Source of the DNA: Enterovibrio calviensis DSM 14347
Lineage (GTDB): Bacteria > Pseudomonadota > Gammaproteobacteria > Enterobacterales > Vibrionaceae
Direction of reading: 5' to 3'
NCBI RefSeq assembly: GCF_000621165.1
Contig: NZ_KK211218.1
Span: 179,196-243,195, forward strand
DNA length: 64,000 nucleotides
The notes beneath the pieces were generated by a model. That model was given only the letters and a program-made list of their open reading frames with translations, did no database searches and was not told where the DNA came from. A program made the position numbers and the translations under genes. This document shows, one piece after another, positions 55,201-64,000 of the stretch; the stretch's first letter is position 1, and every line of letters begins with the position of its first letter.

Positions 55201-58200
55201 CGGTGACCTTGAATGACCGTGATGGTGATGCCGGTTCAGCAGACGTGGTAGGCAAGGTGGAACTGACCGAGCCTGATTTGACGCCCAATGGCGCAGAAGT
55301 CGCTTACCCTGACGATTCATCGGTGACGGCGAAGCTGAAGGCAACCGATGACAGATTGTTGCCTTCAGACGTGCAAATTGACAGCTTTGTACTTACCGAT
55401 CTTATTACTAACCTCAATGCCGTGCTCACCAGCGGCGGAGAGCCTGTTGTATTCACCTATGATGAATCAACCGCCACGCTGACAGGCAAAGCCAATAATG
55501 AATTGGTGATGACGATATCCCTCTCTGGGGTGCAAAACAGCGATGGGTTCTCTGTCGACGTCACACCGCTATTAACCTTGCATAAGCCGCTGGACCATCT
55601 TAATGACGATAAGAGCAACGATTCGGTCTCATTCAACGGCGATAAAATTTCCTTCAATATTGAACTGCAGACCAACGACTCTGATGGCGACACCTTGCAT
55701 TCATTAGGTGCAATTTCGTTTGTGATCACTGATGGCGAACCGCCTACCATCTCAGAAGTTCCTCCTTTGTCGGTCGAAGAGAGCGATATCAATACCAACG
55801 GAACGGGACAGGATAAAAACAACGCGGGGACAACCCCTGGTGGAGTAGGGAATGATCAAGATACCGCGACAGGAAAACTGGTGCTCGATGCTGGCAGCGA
55901 CGCTATCAAAGATATCTCTCTGGATGTGTCCGCTTTTACTTCACAAAACGCCGATAGCAGCCAAGACTCGGCAGGCAACAATATCCCCCTAAGTTCGCAC
56001 GGCGAGCCTGTGACTTTGTCTCTTACCAGCGATAACAACGGCACCAAACTGTATACCGGGATGGCCGACACTCGAGCGGTGTTTACGTTAACCGTGTTTG
56101 CCGATGGCACGTACACCTTTGCGCTGCTTGGGGCACTGGATCATCCGTTGGGGCAAGATAACAACAGCCTCGCTATCAATTTTCCGTTTGTGGTTGCAGA
56201 CAGTGATGGTGACGCCGCAACCAGTAATATCGTGGTTAACGTGCTGGATGATGTGCCTCTTTCACTTGAAACCGATGGGGTCGGCGTGGGTGGCGCGCAG
56301 TTGGTAACCGATGAGGGGGATGCATCAAGAAAAGTGGCGGTCATTCCGCTGCGAAATCGTGGTGCAGATGGTGCGTCGATTGAGTCGGTGACCATCAATG
56401 GTGAGGAACATGAGTTAGTACCAGGCATTAAGAATATCTTCACAGTGACGCAAGGAGAGGACGGTCAGGTACTGGGAACGTTAGCGGTACAAAGTAATGG
56501 CAATATGCAGTTTACAGCCGCTGAGAATGTCGATCATAGCGGGGCGGAAAGTAACCGAATTACGGAGACCTTTAGCTATAACATCGTTGATGGAGACGGT
56601 GACACCGTAGTTGGGTCAGCACAAATCATCATAGTTGATGGCTCACCTCAGCTTGTGGTGAGCAATGCCGAGGGAATTGAGGATCAGGGGCGCGAAGGGG
56701 ATCCCGATGATGACATTGTCTCCAATCCGGCCGATGGCATTCCAATCAACATGTCCATTGATGTTGGAGACAGTGACCAAGGCGAAGGGGTCAGTCGAGT
56801 CGTAATTGATTTACCTGCTAACGCTCATGGCAGCTTCTATGCAAACGGAACGATATTGGCAATCACAGGAAACCAAATTGTTCTGCCGAGCAACGTGTTT
56901 TTGCCAGACGGAACTAATCAAATCTGGACGCTGAATGGCGTGACGTTTGTGCCTGATCAGGATTATTCAGCCGCATCGGGCGTGCCCACATTCACCGCTA
57001 CGGGTTATGTCGAGAACGCCGATGGCAGTGAGCGGGAATTGGCGAGTCAAACGTTTACCATCACTGTCGAAGGCATCGCAGATGTGCCGCAATGGGATGA
57101 GAGCACAGTGCTTTATTACGCCATTGATGAAGACAGTGATGGTGCGGCGTTAAGTTTGAATGCAGAGCTGCAAGACAATGATGGATCTGAAACTCTGAGC
57201 TATTTGCTGTCGTTTGAAAGTGGTCAAGGCACGCTAGTGCTTAATGGGGAGATTCTCGCGCCCACCAATGGTCAGTATGTGGTGTCGTCTGCCGACATCA
57301 ATAACGTGCTGGTGAAGCCTGACGCAAACTTTTCTGGGGACATTACGTTGACTGTGGTGGCCCAAAGCGAAGAGAGCGCCAATTTTGTTAACGACAAACA
57401 AACCGCAGAATCAGTGTCACAAACAATCACGGTGGCGGTCTCGCCCGTCGCGGATAGCACCACCTTAAAAGTCACGCGGATCAGCGGTGAGGAAGATGAA
57501 TTAATCAACCTATCGTCATATATCAGCTTGACGAGCACGGTTGATTTGGATGGTTCTGAAGCTTTGTTTGTTCGAATTAGCGGCTTACCGATTGGTGCCA
57601 AGCTATTACTCGCTGACGACACAGAAGTTGACGATCAAGGTGGCGTTTACGAAGTGGCTTACAACGATATTGGTGGTTTGAGGCTATTACCGCCACCACA
57701 GAGCAATGTGGACTTCTCTTTGAGTGTCACAGGCGTTGTGAAAGACACGGCGATTGTCACTAATCAAGAAGGCGTGACACAAACAGAAACGAAGATATTC
57801 GAAACCAGTGCCAAAACCTTACCTATTGCGCTCAAGGGGGTCGCCGATGTGCCGGTGATCGACGCTGATTTAGGCAATGTTTGGCAGCCGATTATTGAAA
57901 ATGGTGTTGATACGGGCATTGAAGCCACTATTGAAGAGGACAGTTCCGTCGCCTTGTCGTTCACGCTTACGTCTGGTGAAGATGGGAAATCGCTGCCAGA
58001 GGACAATTCAGAAACGTTAACCTCTTTGGTCACCAACATTCCGGAAGGGGTCACCCTGTTAGACACCAACGACAACGCCATCAATCTTGTTTATGCAGGG
58101 TTAGATGACAACGACCAGCCTCAATATCAAGCTAAAGTGGATGGCCTGTCTGACATCAAGTTGGTTCCGCCAGCAGGCAGCACAGAAGATATTCGGTTGA

Positions 58201-61200
58201 CGGTTACTGTGGTAGTGACGGAAGACGATGGGGATTCTCGCGCCGTCGATAAAGATGTCATCGTGCATATAGAACCCAAAATCGACGCAGTAAATTACTC
58301 CCTAGACAGCCAAGGCACGGAAGACACCAACGTTGTAGTGAACTGGCGTCCCGATGTCGATCAGGGTTTTACAGATAACAACGAAGCAATCACAGGGATC
58401 TCGTTCAATATCGCGACTCAAGCGCTAACCGCGGGATACACACTGACCATAGTGGGCGAAACATCACCACTGACCTTTTCAGGAGGCAGTGTTGTATTGA
58501 GCAGTGCGCAAATCGCGGCATTGGTCGGTGGCGCTGATCTTTTGTTGAAAGCGCCAGAGAACGTTGATCAAGATGAAAACCTGAACCTGACGGTCACGCT
58601 AACCGTTGAGCAAACCGACAGCGATTCTAGCGCCACAGACTCGGCCATCATCACTGGCACCTTGGATGTTCGCATTGTTGCTGCGGTAGAAGATGACGGT
58701 AAGGTGACCTTGCTCGATGGCACTGATCCCGTCGAACAGCCCATTACTGATAGCGGCAGCGGCACTATTTCCTTGGCGTCGGATGACCACCGACTCGCCT
58801 TTGTAACGCCAGAAGGCATTAATACCGATGGCACCAGCGCCGAAGTCATCACACAAGTTGTGATTAGTTTTGTCCAAGATGCGAACGGCACACCATTCAC
58901 ATCGGCAGACCAAGCCTATTTTGATCAGTTCTATGTCCAAGGCGGCATCAACAACGGGGATGGGAGTTGGACTGTTCCAAAAAGCGAACTCGATACGTTG
59001 GCCATTTCCGTTACAGATCCCATTTCAGCGCCAGTATTTGTTAGCGTCACAGCGCTAGTTCAAGACCAAGGCGATGCCGGTGAAAGGGACGTCAGCGCAC
59101 AAATTGAACAAAGCCCGATCATTATCGAGTTGGACTTCACAGGAAGCGTGACAAGTACCCAAGAGGCGGGTGCCATCACGGTGACAGAGCAGGCCATCAC
59201 AGGTGTTGAAGACACACAAATTGGTTTTGGCGCTCAACTCGAAGACTTGATTCAGGTTGCCCCAGCGGATGCAGGCTCAGATGAACTCACGCTCGTGATC
59301 AGCAGCGCAGCGCTTACCGCCGCGGGTGCGAGGGTATCTGGGATGGAGTTCAACTTCGAAACCAGTGAATACGTGCTTAACGTGGATGTTGCAGCTGACG
59401 GCTCTGTGGATCTATCGGGCGTTTCACTTATTGTCCCTGAGCACTTTGCTGGTGATTTTGTGCTGCCTGTGAAGTTGGTGACCACGGATAAAGTGAGTGG
59501 TGATACCCAAGAAGCGACTGCCAGCTTTTCCGTATTAGTCACGCCCGTTGTGGATGGCATTTCTACATCAGTTAAAGTCCTTGAGACCGATGGGTTAAAC
59601 AGTGAAAAGCAGCCCGTGGATGAAAGCGCCGAATGGCAACCCGTGGAAAAGCAGGCGCTGGAAGATGGCATCATTGAACTGGATTTTGCAACCGAATTGG
59701 TTGATGACGATACATTGCCAACCAAGGGCGTAGAAACCATCAGCAATGTGGTGCTTACCGTGGATTCCAATGTGGGCTTCTTCGTGAATGCAGACGGCAC
59801 AAACCCCCAAAGCAGTATTACGGTTAGCAAGGATGATCTCGGCAGCATCCACTTTAAACCCGTCGAAGATTTTAGTGGCCTTGTCACTGTGACTATGAAC
59901 ACCACGGTTGTCGATACCGCATTAAACGACAATACGAGTAGCGCGGACTCGACGGCGACAGATACCATCACCACCCAAGTGTCATTCACGGTATTGCCCG
60001 TGAACGATCCGGTAACTTTTGACGGGGTAAACGAACCTATTTCTGGAACGGAGGATGAAAATATTCCGTTGACGGGTGTGGTTGCCGAACTGAATGACAC
60101 TGACGGTTCAGAGCAGATTGTGTCAGCGAAGCTGATCGGTGTGCCTGACGACTTCAAATTGATTTCAACTGGCTCTCAATTAGTGCAGAACAGTGGGAAT
60201 GGAGAGTGGACGATCAGTGTCACGGCAGGCAGTACATCACTCGTCTTTGACCAGATAGCGTTCGTGCCACCGAAAAACTTTAGCGGCACCATGGACGTGG
60301 TTCTAGAAGTGTATGCCAAAGAGGATGATTTAACGCTACCCAAGATGTACTCAACCACAGTGAACGTTGACGTTAACCCCATTGGTGACGGTATTGATTC
60401 GGACATCACGACAACCGTGTCGGGGACGGAGGATGAAAACATCATCTTACCGCTCGATATCAGCGTTATTGATAACAAAGATACTTATGATGGCACAGGT
60501 TTATCAGTGTCTGAGAATGCGCCAGAAATCATCAAAGTGGTACTCACCAATGTTCCTGATAGCGCAACCATTAGCTTGCCAGATGGCATATCAACAGGCA
60601 GTTCGGTAGAAAAGCAGTCGGATGGAAGTTGGGTGGTGATTGTCAATCAAACCACGTTATCAAGTCTGATTTTTACGCCCGGTGACGCCAACGAGCTGAA
60701 CTGGAATGGGCAACTTGAAGTGTCCGTAAGGGCGATTGATAACGGCGTAGAAGCGGAAAGTGGACTGTGGGTAAATCAAGTGATCGATGTGACGGTGTCA
60801 GCAGTTAACGACGCGCCCGATCTGACAGTACCAGCATCAACGCAGCGTGCCGAAGAAGAAACGCCGTTATTGATCGAGTCCATCCAAGTGAAAGATGTCG
60901 ATGTTAACGATACCAACGGCAGTGAAATTACGGTCCGCCTGAGTGCGGAAAACGGGACAATGAACCTGTCTCTGTCATCTCCGATTCCAACAGGCGTTAC
61001 AGTCACTGGGGCGGGGTCTGGCAGCATGATTCTAAAGGGTGACTTTACGGCGATTAACCAAGTGCTGGCCACACATATTACCTACACGGGAGACACCAAT
61101 TTCTCGGGACAAGACAGCATCACGGTCACGGTGAACGACAATGGAAATACGGGCACTGGCGGTTCGCTAACAGATTCCGAGTCAATCTTGGTAGACGTAT

Positions 61201-62561
61201 TGCCGAAACCCGATATCCCAACGCTTGTGTTGAACAATGCTCAAACGGCGTCAGTTGGGGGCAGTATGTCTGCGATTATTCCTTTACTGGGATTAACTGC
61301 AGCACTGACTGACCGATCTGAAACGCTTGCCGTTGAAATTCGAAATGTCCCTTCGTCTCTAACATTTGTCGATTCAGAGGGCGCGGCGATAGGTATTGGA
61401 TCTACGGGCGGGGTGCTGACACTGACGATGGCGGAATTAGCTCAATTGCATGTCATCGGGGATACAACGCTTAGCGCGAGTGTCGATGTGGTTGCCATCT
61501 CGACCACAACGCTGGGAGAAAGCGCGGAATCTGACAGCATCAGTTTGTCGATTAATGTGGTTGATCCTGCACAAGAGGCAATCACTTCACAAGACAATAC
61601 GTTGGAGAACTTGGTGGTGTCTGGTGATGAGGCGGCGTCGCTAGTTGGCGGTGCTAATAGTGATACCCTCATTGGCGGGCTTGGCGCTGATATTCTGACG
61701 GGTGGCTCTGGCGATGACACATTGTGGGGCGGGCAAGAAGGTGAAGGCAATAGCAGCTTTGATAGATTTATGTGGTCGAGTGCAGATTTCGGTACCGCGC
61801 AAAATCCTGCCATCGACACCATTGAGGACTTCAACCCCGCCAAGGACATTTTAGATCTTAGTGCAGCCATCAATGTGAGTAGTCTCTCCAGTCTTTCTGC
61901 ATTGACTGAACAGCTTTCACTTACAGAATCGAGCGGAAATACTCAACTGAATGTGCTGGTGGATGGCAATGTTACGCAAGAAATTGTCATGACAGGCGTG
62001 AGTTTAGATGTGCTGGTTAATGGCTCCTCGTCAGATATGACGCAAACCGAATTGCTCACCGCGGTCATTAACCGCGGTAGTTTATATCTAGGCGAGAATA
62101 TTGGCACGAGTGATGACAATCAGCTTTTGGCGCAATCGGCAGGTGAAAGCCTATTCGGAATGGACGGCAGCGATACGCTGCAAGCAGGGAAAGGGAATGA
62201 CATTCTGACTGGCGGCGAAGGCGACGACATTTTTGTGTGGCTAGAGGCGTCATTAAGTTCGCCCGCCAACACGGATGTCGTCACTGATTTCACGCTGGGA
62301 CAAGACAAGCTCGATATTGGTCAAATCCTGCCTGATTTGGGTTCATCTCCAAGTAGTGGCGATTTACTGCCTTACTTCGATGAAGCATCTGTCGATACCG
62401 ATGGGACGATACATTTATCACTGACATCAGATGGCGGCACGCAAAACATTGATCTCCAGAACATGGATCTAACCAGCGGGGGATTGAACTTGATTTCAGG
62501 CGCTTCAACCAGTGAAGTGCTCTCCGCGCTATACGAACAACAGGTGTTCAAATTGGACTAA
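52242..62561 (+). CDS. Giant LapA/FrhA-like RTX adhesin
   Basis: A 3439-residue type I secreted surface adhesin. Residues 1-140 form an N-terminal retention module, ending in a LapG-type cleavage site PAAG at residues 129-132 (A130-A131). A CPTC motif lies at residues 73-76. Seven or so repeats of about 150-165 residues follow, to about 1335, each beginning with a TISxxx-type strand and containing AGSDxLxSxxF and LTSxGxPVxF; I read them as the T1SS-143 type. Cadherin-like beta-sandwich repeats extend to about 3110, several starting GTEDENI. The C-terminal end has two RTX blocks (about 3133-3165 and 3286-3330), each followed by a secretion-type domain (FMWSSADFG..DILDLS and IFVWLEASL..DKLDIG). 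It should be held in the TolC pore until LapG cuts it. Confidence 0.9.
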   Translation: MAEKVRESQVNGSDSDNVQLSVTGGQVYVIKNGVAIPTPVSETANSGDIILAESKASYVMMVNGEPVLVHEPCPTCILVNDRGVDVVGLIGNINVQQNNQAIALLEDEISALQQAILAGADPSEDFEEPAAGGALSSSIGGFAVIQYDYTSVLAEAGFTTSYTPPSVALLQGDNLANLPPPGGESLNVAIVEGDLTPLDSKVGYPTSVTSSVLIPAGSLPLTADSFVIEPDALSTLIAELTAETTSNGKALNYRVSDDGRTITGEVDGVTVVTLAVSAEASGRNVELTVTITLDGPLDHIQGNDSGLVAINGDVIDITLSVQGEDAAGRPLDEPITVNIAIEDGANPTVNPQNVTHNENILDYVSEPIALNVGTNSDLLASVSFLSKPALVAFLESITSNGEATSFSIGAEQISVSLASDPSQQVFKIDLVELPSPDSDDGAQSTSVGAYGYVLTLNASIDQTSATDTSVFPVSVIAVDQDGDSTTGEFSVSLSDGDNASGKAAVISGDFEVVEDNTESEEQVASGFIELEAGSDKLIPSTLFISNLEDTEGVLGLLSELNLLSSNGEPINFAIQAGTEPNVIVLQGTQPDSSQPDGVKEILTFTLTAESQAGNGATGVIVSSTFDVFGPLDESNQSLFSNTKWVKLVSTTNDQSEQVESFDIQFELQLRDSDNDLLEAPIGVTYTVVDGQAPTIKITDVEITDPRFDAPANMVMGELGLETGSDRIQSVVWELPPVFFSTIASLTSNGNALTLQSEPSDINGTSKTIVVGYQNDNDEFVTVLSIEFIPNTEQYSVTLSQSIDQPDSEAVALTLGARVTDSDGDSAVGAFKVTILDGNEPSLAPDNVTMTDPVIGEVSQSQQVSLGLAQGSDAVKSIAFYAPPGLEALLASLTASGYQTSYSPSPFSADTDTIRVYFDDPALSSASSPANDTDILTISLDVDAEGEPIGSYIVEQHYAIDQGDGAIVLPIGVRVVDTDNDTVSDELTVTLNDRDGDAGSADVVGKVELTEPDLTPNGAEVAYPDDSSVTAKLKATDDRLLPSDVQIDSFVLTDLITNLNAVLTSGGEPVVFTYDESTATLTGKANNELVMTISLSGVQNSDGFSVDVTPLLTLHKPLDHLNDDKSNDSVSFNGDKISFNIELQTNDSDGDTLHSLGAISFVITDGEPPTISEVPPLSVEESDINTNGTGQDKNNAGTTPGGVGNDQDTATGKLVLDAGSDAIKDISLDVSAFTSQNADSSQDSAGNNIPLSSHGEPVTLSLTSDNNGTKLYTGMADTRAVFTLTVFADGTYTFALLGALDHPLGQDNNSLAINFPFVVADSDGDAATSNIVVNVLDDVPLSLETDGVGVGGAQLVTDEGDASRKVAVIPLRNRGADGASIESVTINGEEHELVPGIKNIFTVTQGEDGQVLGTLAVQSNGNMQFTAAENVDHSGAESNRITETFSYNIVDGDGDTVVGSAQIIIVDGSPQLVVSNAEGIEDQGREGDPDDDIVSNPADGIPINMSIDVGDSDQGEGVSRVVIDLPANAHGSFYANGTILAITGNQIVLPSNVFLPDGTNQIWTLNGVTFVPDQDYSAASGVPTFTATGYVENADGSERELASQTFTITVEGIADVPQWDESTVLYYAIDEDSDGAALSLNAELQDNDGSETLSYLLSFESGQGTLVLNGEILAPTNGQYVVSSADINNVLVKPDANFSGDITLTVVAQSEESANFVNDKQTAESVSQTITVAVSPVADSTTLKVTRISGEEDELINLSSYISLTSTVDLDGSEALFVRISGLPIGAKLLLADDTEVDDQGGVYEVAYNDIGGLRLLPPPQSNVDFSLSVTGVVKDTAIVTNQEGVTQTETKIFETSAKTLPIALKGVADVPVIDADLGNVWQPIIENGVDTGIEATIEEDSSVALSFTLTSGEDGKSLPEDNSETLTSLVTNIPEGVTLLDTNDNAINLVYAGLDDNDQPQYQAKVDGLSDIKLVPPAGSTEDIRLTVTVVVTEDDGDSRAVDKDVIVHIEPKIDAVNYSLDSQGTEDTNVVVNWRPDVDQGFTDNNEAITGISFNIATQALTAGYTLTIVGETSPLTFSGGSVVLSSAQIAALVGGADLLLKAPENVDQDENLNLTVTLTVEQTDSDSSATDSAIITGTLDVRIVAAVEDDGKVTLLDGTDPVEQPITDSGSGTISLASDDHRLAFVTPEGINTDGTSAEVITQVVISFVQDANGTPFTSADQAYFDQFYVQGGINNGDGSWTVPKSELDTLAISVTDPISAPVFVSVTALVQDQGDAGERDVSAQIEQSPIIIELDFTGSVTSTQEAGAITVTEQAITGVEDTQIGFGAQLEDLIQVAPADAGSDELTLVISSAALTAAGARVSGMEFNFETSEYVLNVDVAADGSVDLSGVSLIVPEHFAGDFVLPVKLVTTDKVSGDTQEATASFSVLVTPVVDGISTSVKVLETDGLNSEKQPVDESAEWQPVEKQALEDGIIELDFATELVDDDTLPTKGVETISNVVLTVDSNVGFFVNADGTNPQSSITVSKDDLGSIHFKPVEDFSGLVTVTMNTTVVDTALNDNTSSADSTATDTITTQVSFTVLPVNDPVTFDGVNEPISGTEDENIPLTGVVAELNDTDGSEQIVSAKLIGVPDDFKLISTGSQLVQNSGNGEWTISVTAGSTSLVFDQIAFVPPKNFSGTMDVVLEVYAKEDDLTLPKMYSTTVNVDVNPIGDGIDSDITTTVSGTEDENIILPLDISVIDNKDTYDGTGLSVSENAPEIIKVVLTNVPDSATISLPDGISTGSSVEKQSDGSWVVIVNQTTLSSLIFTPGDANELNWNGQLEVSVRAIDNGVEAESGLWVNQVIDVTVSAVNDAPDLTVPASTQRAEEETPLLIESIQVKDVDVNDTNGSEITVRLSAENGTMNLSLSSPIPTGVTVTGAGSGSMILKGDFTAINQVLATHITYTGDTNFSGQDSITVTVNDNGNTGTGGSLTDSESILVDVLPKPDIPTLVLNNAQTASVGGSMSAIIPLLGLTAALTDRSETLAVEIRNVPSSLTFVDSEGAAIGIGSTGGVLTLTMAELAQLHVIGDTTLSASVDVVAISTTTLGESAESDSISLSINVVDPAQEAITSQDNTLENLVVSGDEAASLVGGANSDTLIGGLGADILTGGSGDDTLWGGQEGEGNSSFDRFMWSSADFGTAQNPAIDTIEDFNPAKDILDLSAAINVSSLSSLSALTEQLSLTESSGNTQLNVLVDGNVTQEIVMTGVSLDVLVNGSSSDMTQTELLTAVINRGSLYLGENIGTSDDNQLLAQSAGESLFGMDGSDTLQAGKGNDILTGGEGDDIFVWLEASLSSPANTDVVTDFTLGQDKLDIGQILPDLGSSPSSGDLLPYFDEASVDTDGTIHLSLTSDGGTQNIDLQNMDLTSGGLNLISGASTSEVLSALYEQQVFKLD

Positions 62562-62684
62562 CTCAAAGGGCAATCTGTTAAAATCACAGCAATTAAATGC
62601 AACGCCGAGTCGATTGTTTCCATATTGAGACTATGCTGATAGAGGACATTGTAAATTTGGCCTCAAAATGTATCGGGACTTGGC

Positions 62685-63668
62685 ATGAGCACAGAACAAA
62701 AAACATCGATCCTGACAGAAAGCGGAACTAACGAGCTTGAAATCATTGAATTTCGACTCGAGAAAACACAGCCGGATGGCACCAAGAAGCTGTGTTTTTA
62801 TGGAATTAACGTAGCCAAAGTACGCGAGGTTATTCGCGTTCCAAATACAACAGATTATCCGAACGCGCAGCCTAACGTACTGGGCGTATTTTCACTGAGA
62901 GGGAAGCTCATACCCCTTGTCGATCTCGCGGGTTGGCTTGGAGTGCCTACACATAATACTATTGATACTAAAGTCGTTATCGTTACTGATTTCAACCGCA
63001 TGTCCAACGGGTTTTTGGTAGACAGTGTCAGCCGTATACACAGAATATCTTGGGAGGAAGTCGAATCTCCGAGCTCATTCCTTGAAGCATCAGACCAAGA
63101 TTGCGTGGTTGCGGTTGTGCGTCAGGATTCCAATCTGATCATGATTTTGGATTTTGAGAAAATCATTGCTGATATCAATCCCGAACTCAGCATGGAGAAA
63201 TACGACGTTACGCAAGATAAGCGAGTCGTGATCGATGATGCCATGGTGGCTAAACGTGAAGCCAAAACCATCATGGTGGTGGATGATTCTGCCTTTATTC
63301 GTCGTTTGATTGAAAACACCCTTCGTTCTGCGGGTTATAACGTCATCACCGCTAAAGATGGCCAAGAAGCGCTGGATTCAATGATTGAGTTTGTTCGCTT
63401 GTGCTCTGAAGAAAACTTACCGATTTCTGAATTCGTTGATGGCGTAGTGAGTGACGTGGAAATGCCCAAAATGGATGGTATGTATCTCGTCAAACAACTC
63501 AGAGAGATCGAAGAATACAAATCCATGCCTATCGTTATGTTCTCGTCGTTGATGAGTGACGACAACCGTAAAAAGGCGATGGATTTGGGGGCGAATGACA
63601 CAATCACCAAACCTGAAATTGGCCGTATGGTCGGCTTAATGGATGGCTTGGTGTTGAAAGAAAGCTAA
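62685..63668 (+). CDS. cheV: CheV-type chemotaxis coupling protein (CheW-REC)
   Basis: A 327-residue protein with an N-terminal CheW domain (about residues 17-160; NVAKVREVIRVPN, LGVFSLRGKLIPLVDLAGWLG) and a C-terminal receiver domain. The receiver's active site is complete: MVVDDSAFIRRL, the phosphorylated Asp in VVSDVEMPKMDGM, Ser in MFSSLMSDD and Lys in DTITKPEI. CheV couples chemoreceptors to CheA and can be phosphorylated as an adaptation device. It stands alone, with no other chemotaxis genes, as is common for CheV in vibrios. It follows the adhesin after 123 bases and has its own terminator. Confidence 0.93.
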   Translation: MSTEQKTSILTESGTNELEIIEFRLEKTQPDGTKKLCFYGINVAKVREVIRVPNTTDYPNAQPNVLGVFSLRGKLIPLVDLAGWLGVPTHNTIDTKVVIVTDFNRMSNGFLVDSVSRIHRISWEEVESPSSFLEASDQDCVVAVVRQDSNLIMILDFEKIIADINPELSMEKYDVTQDKRVVIDDAMVAKREAKTIMVVDDSAFIRRLIENTLRSAGYNVITAKDGQEALDSMIEFVRLCSEENLPISEFVDGVVSDVEMPKMDGMYLVKQLREIEEYKSMPIVMFSSLMSDDNRKKAMDLGANDTITKPEIGRMVGLMDGLVLKES

Positions 63669-63746
63669 CGAAAGTCAGTTATTGAAATCGAGTAAAATGG
63701 CTTTGCCCATAATCGATAGTTCGACGACTAACAGCAAGCAGCCAAC

Positions 63747-63776
63747 AAAAAAAGCGCCGTAACCTCGGCGCTTTTC
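63747..63776. terminator. Terminator after cheV
   Basis: AAAAGCGCCG and CGGCGCTTTT flank a six-base loop, with A and T runs on both sides, so it can serve both strands. A convergent minus-strand gene ends at 63855. Confidence 0.9.
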
Positions 63777-63854
63777 AATTCTTAAACTCGCTACCCATTC
63801 ACTGAAAATCACGCTCAGCGTCTTGGGACGTGCACGTAAAACCTAAACTTCGAT

Positions 63855-64000
63855 CTAAGCAGATTGGTGCTCAGTGTGATGATAGGTATAGTAAACCAAA
63901 CCGAGGAATATTAAGGCGCTGATTAGCGGAACAATAATACCCAGTCCCGGCCACATCATTAGGCCTGCCAATCCAAAGGACACGGCACGCAATGGCCATC
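63855..64000 (-). CDS. C-terminal end of a membrane protein (partial)
   Basis: The reading frame enters from the right edge and stops at the TAG on the minus strand (63855-63857). The visible 47 residues read WPLRAVSFGLAGLMMWPGLG then IIVPLISALIFLGLVYYTYH, then a His-rich tail HTEHQSA. This is two hydrophobic segments and a short cytoplasmic end. The pattern recalls the C terminus of fused TRAP permeases of the TAXI type, but the fragment is too short to prove it. Confidence 0.55.
   Translation of the reverse strand, partial: WPLRAVSFGLAGLMMWPGLGIIVPLISALIFLGLVYYTYHHTEHQSA

Noticed and set aside
59252-60157. 301-residue minus-strand frame inside the giant adhesin
   Set aside because: Antisense of the adhesin repeat codons; low-complexity Ser/Thr/Val composition and no ribosome site.

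Overview
The window is a stretch of gammaproteobacterial chromosome, most likely Vibrionaceae (Vibrio, Photobacterium, Enterovibrio or Grimontia type). The evidence is a napFDABC operon next to divergent narQ-narP without napGH, TorR/TorC with tor boxes, a Vibrio-type PanP decarboxylase, a DUF2947 protein, a CheV, and an adhesin/TolC/OmpA arrangement like the V. cholerae FrhA locus. The genus cannot be fixed from the sequence alone. No rRNA, tRNA, CRISPR array, prophage or complete insertion sequence was seen.

Layout. 1-3.6 kb: the start of a TMAO-respiration torC gene (minus), divergent torR, a DUF2947 protein and an unknown lipoprotein. 3.6-12.6 kb: a seven-gene minus-strand operon (glutamine-synthetase-like ligase, aldehyde dehydrogenase, iron alcohol dehydrogenase, class I glutamine amidotransferase, TRAP dctQ-dctM-dctP) with a LysR regulator upstream. 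Together these read as a gamma-glutamylation route for an imported amine, probably an amino alcohol. 12.7-15.1 kb: panP and a periplasmic hypothetical. 15.3-18.7 kb: a response regulator, sensor kinase and solitary sugar-type periplasmic binding protein in one operon. 19.3-24 kb: a 1569-residue RTX-repeat protein. 24.1-32.8 kb: a metP-metS amino-acid symporter pair, a 30-residue YnhF-like peptide, patatin, an acetyltransferase lacking its catalytic His, ribA, emrD and a POT peptide transporter. 33.2-36 kb: a second RTX protein behind what looks like a cyclic-di-GMP-I riboswitch. 36.2-43.1 kb: narP-narQ and divergent napFDABC. 43.2-49.3 kb: yciU, a 195-bp inverted-repeat element, a nucleotidyltransferase-like protein, yjiH, a small lipase-like hydrolase, a DASH cryptochrome and a small unknown. 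49.7-62.6 kb: OmpA-like lipoprotein and TolC (minus) divergent from a 3439-residue LapA/FrhA-like adhesin. 62.7-64 kb: cheV and the 3' end of a membrane protein gene.

Three themes link the genes. The first is anaerobic respiration (TMAO and periplasmic nitrate reduction with their own regulators and recognisable operator sites). The second is secreted calcium-binding RTX proteins and surface attachment: three large type I secretion substrates, one outer-membrane TolC, an apparent c-di-GMP riboswitch and a LapG-type cleavage site. The third is uptake and catabolism of amines, amino acids and peptides (TRAP, MetPS, POT). The type I ABC ATPase, the membrane fusion protein and LapD/LapG homologues are not in the window.

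The observations most worth following are the c-di-GMP riboswitch upstream of the second RTX gene, the TRAP-coupled gamma-glutamylation operon, the two-component system with its own orphan binding protein, and the CxxC motif beside the predicted LapG site of the giant adhesin.
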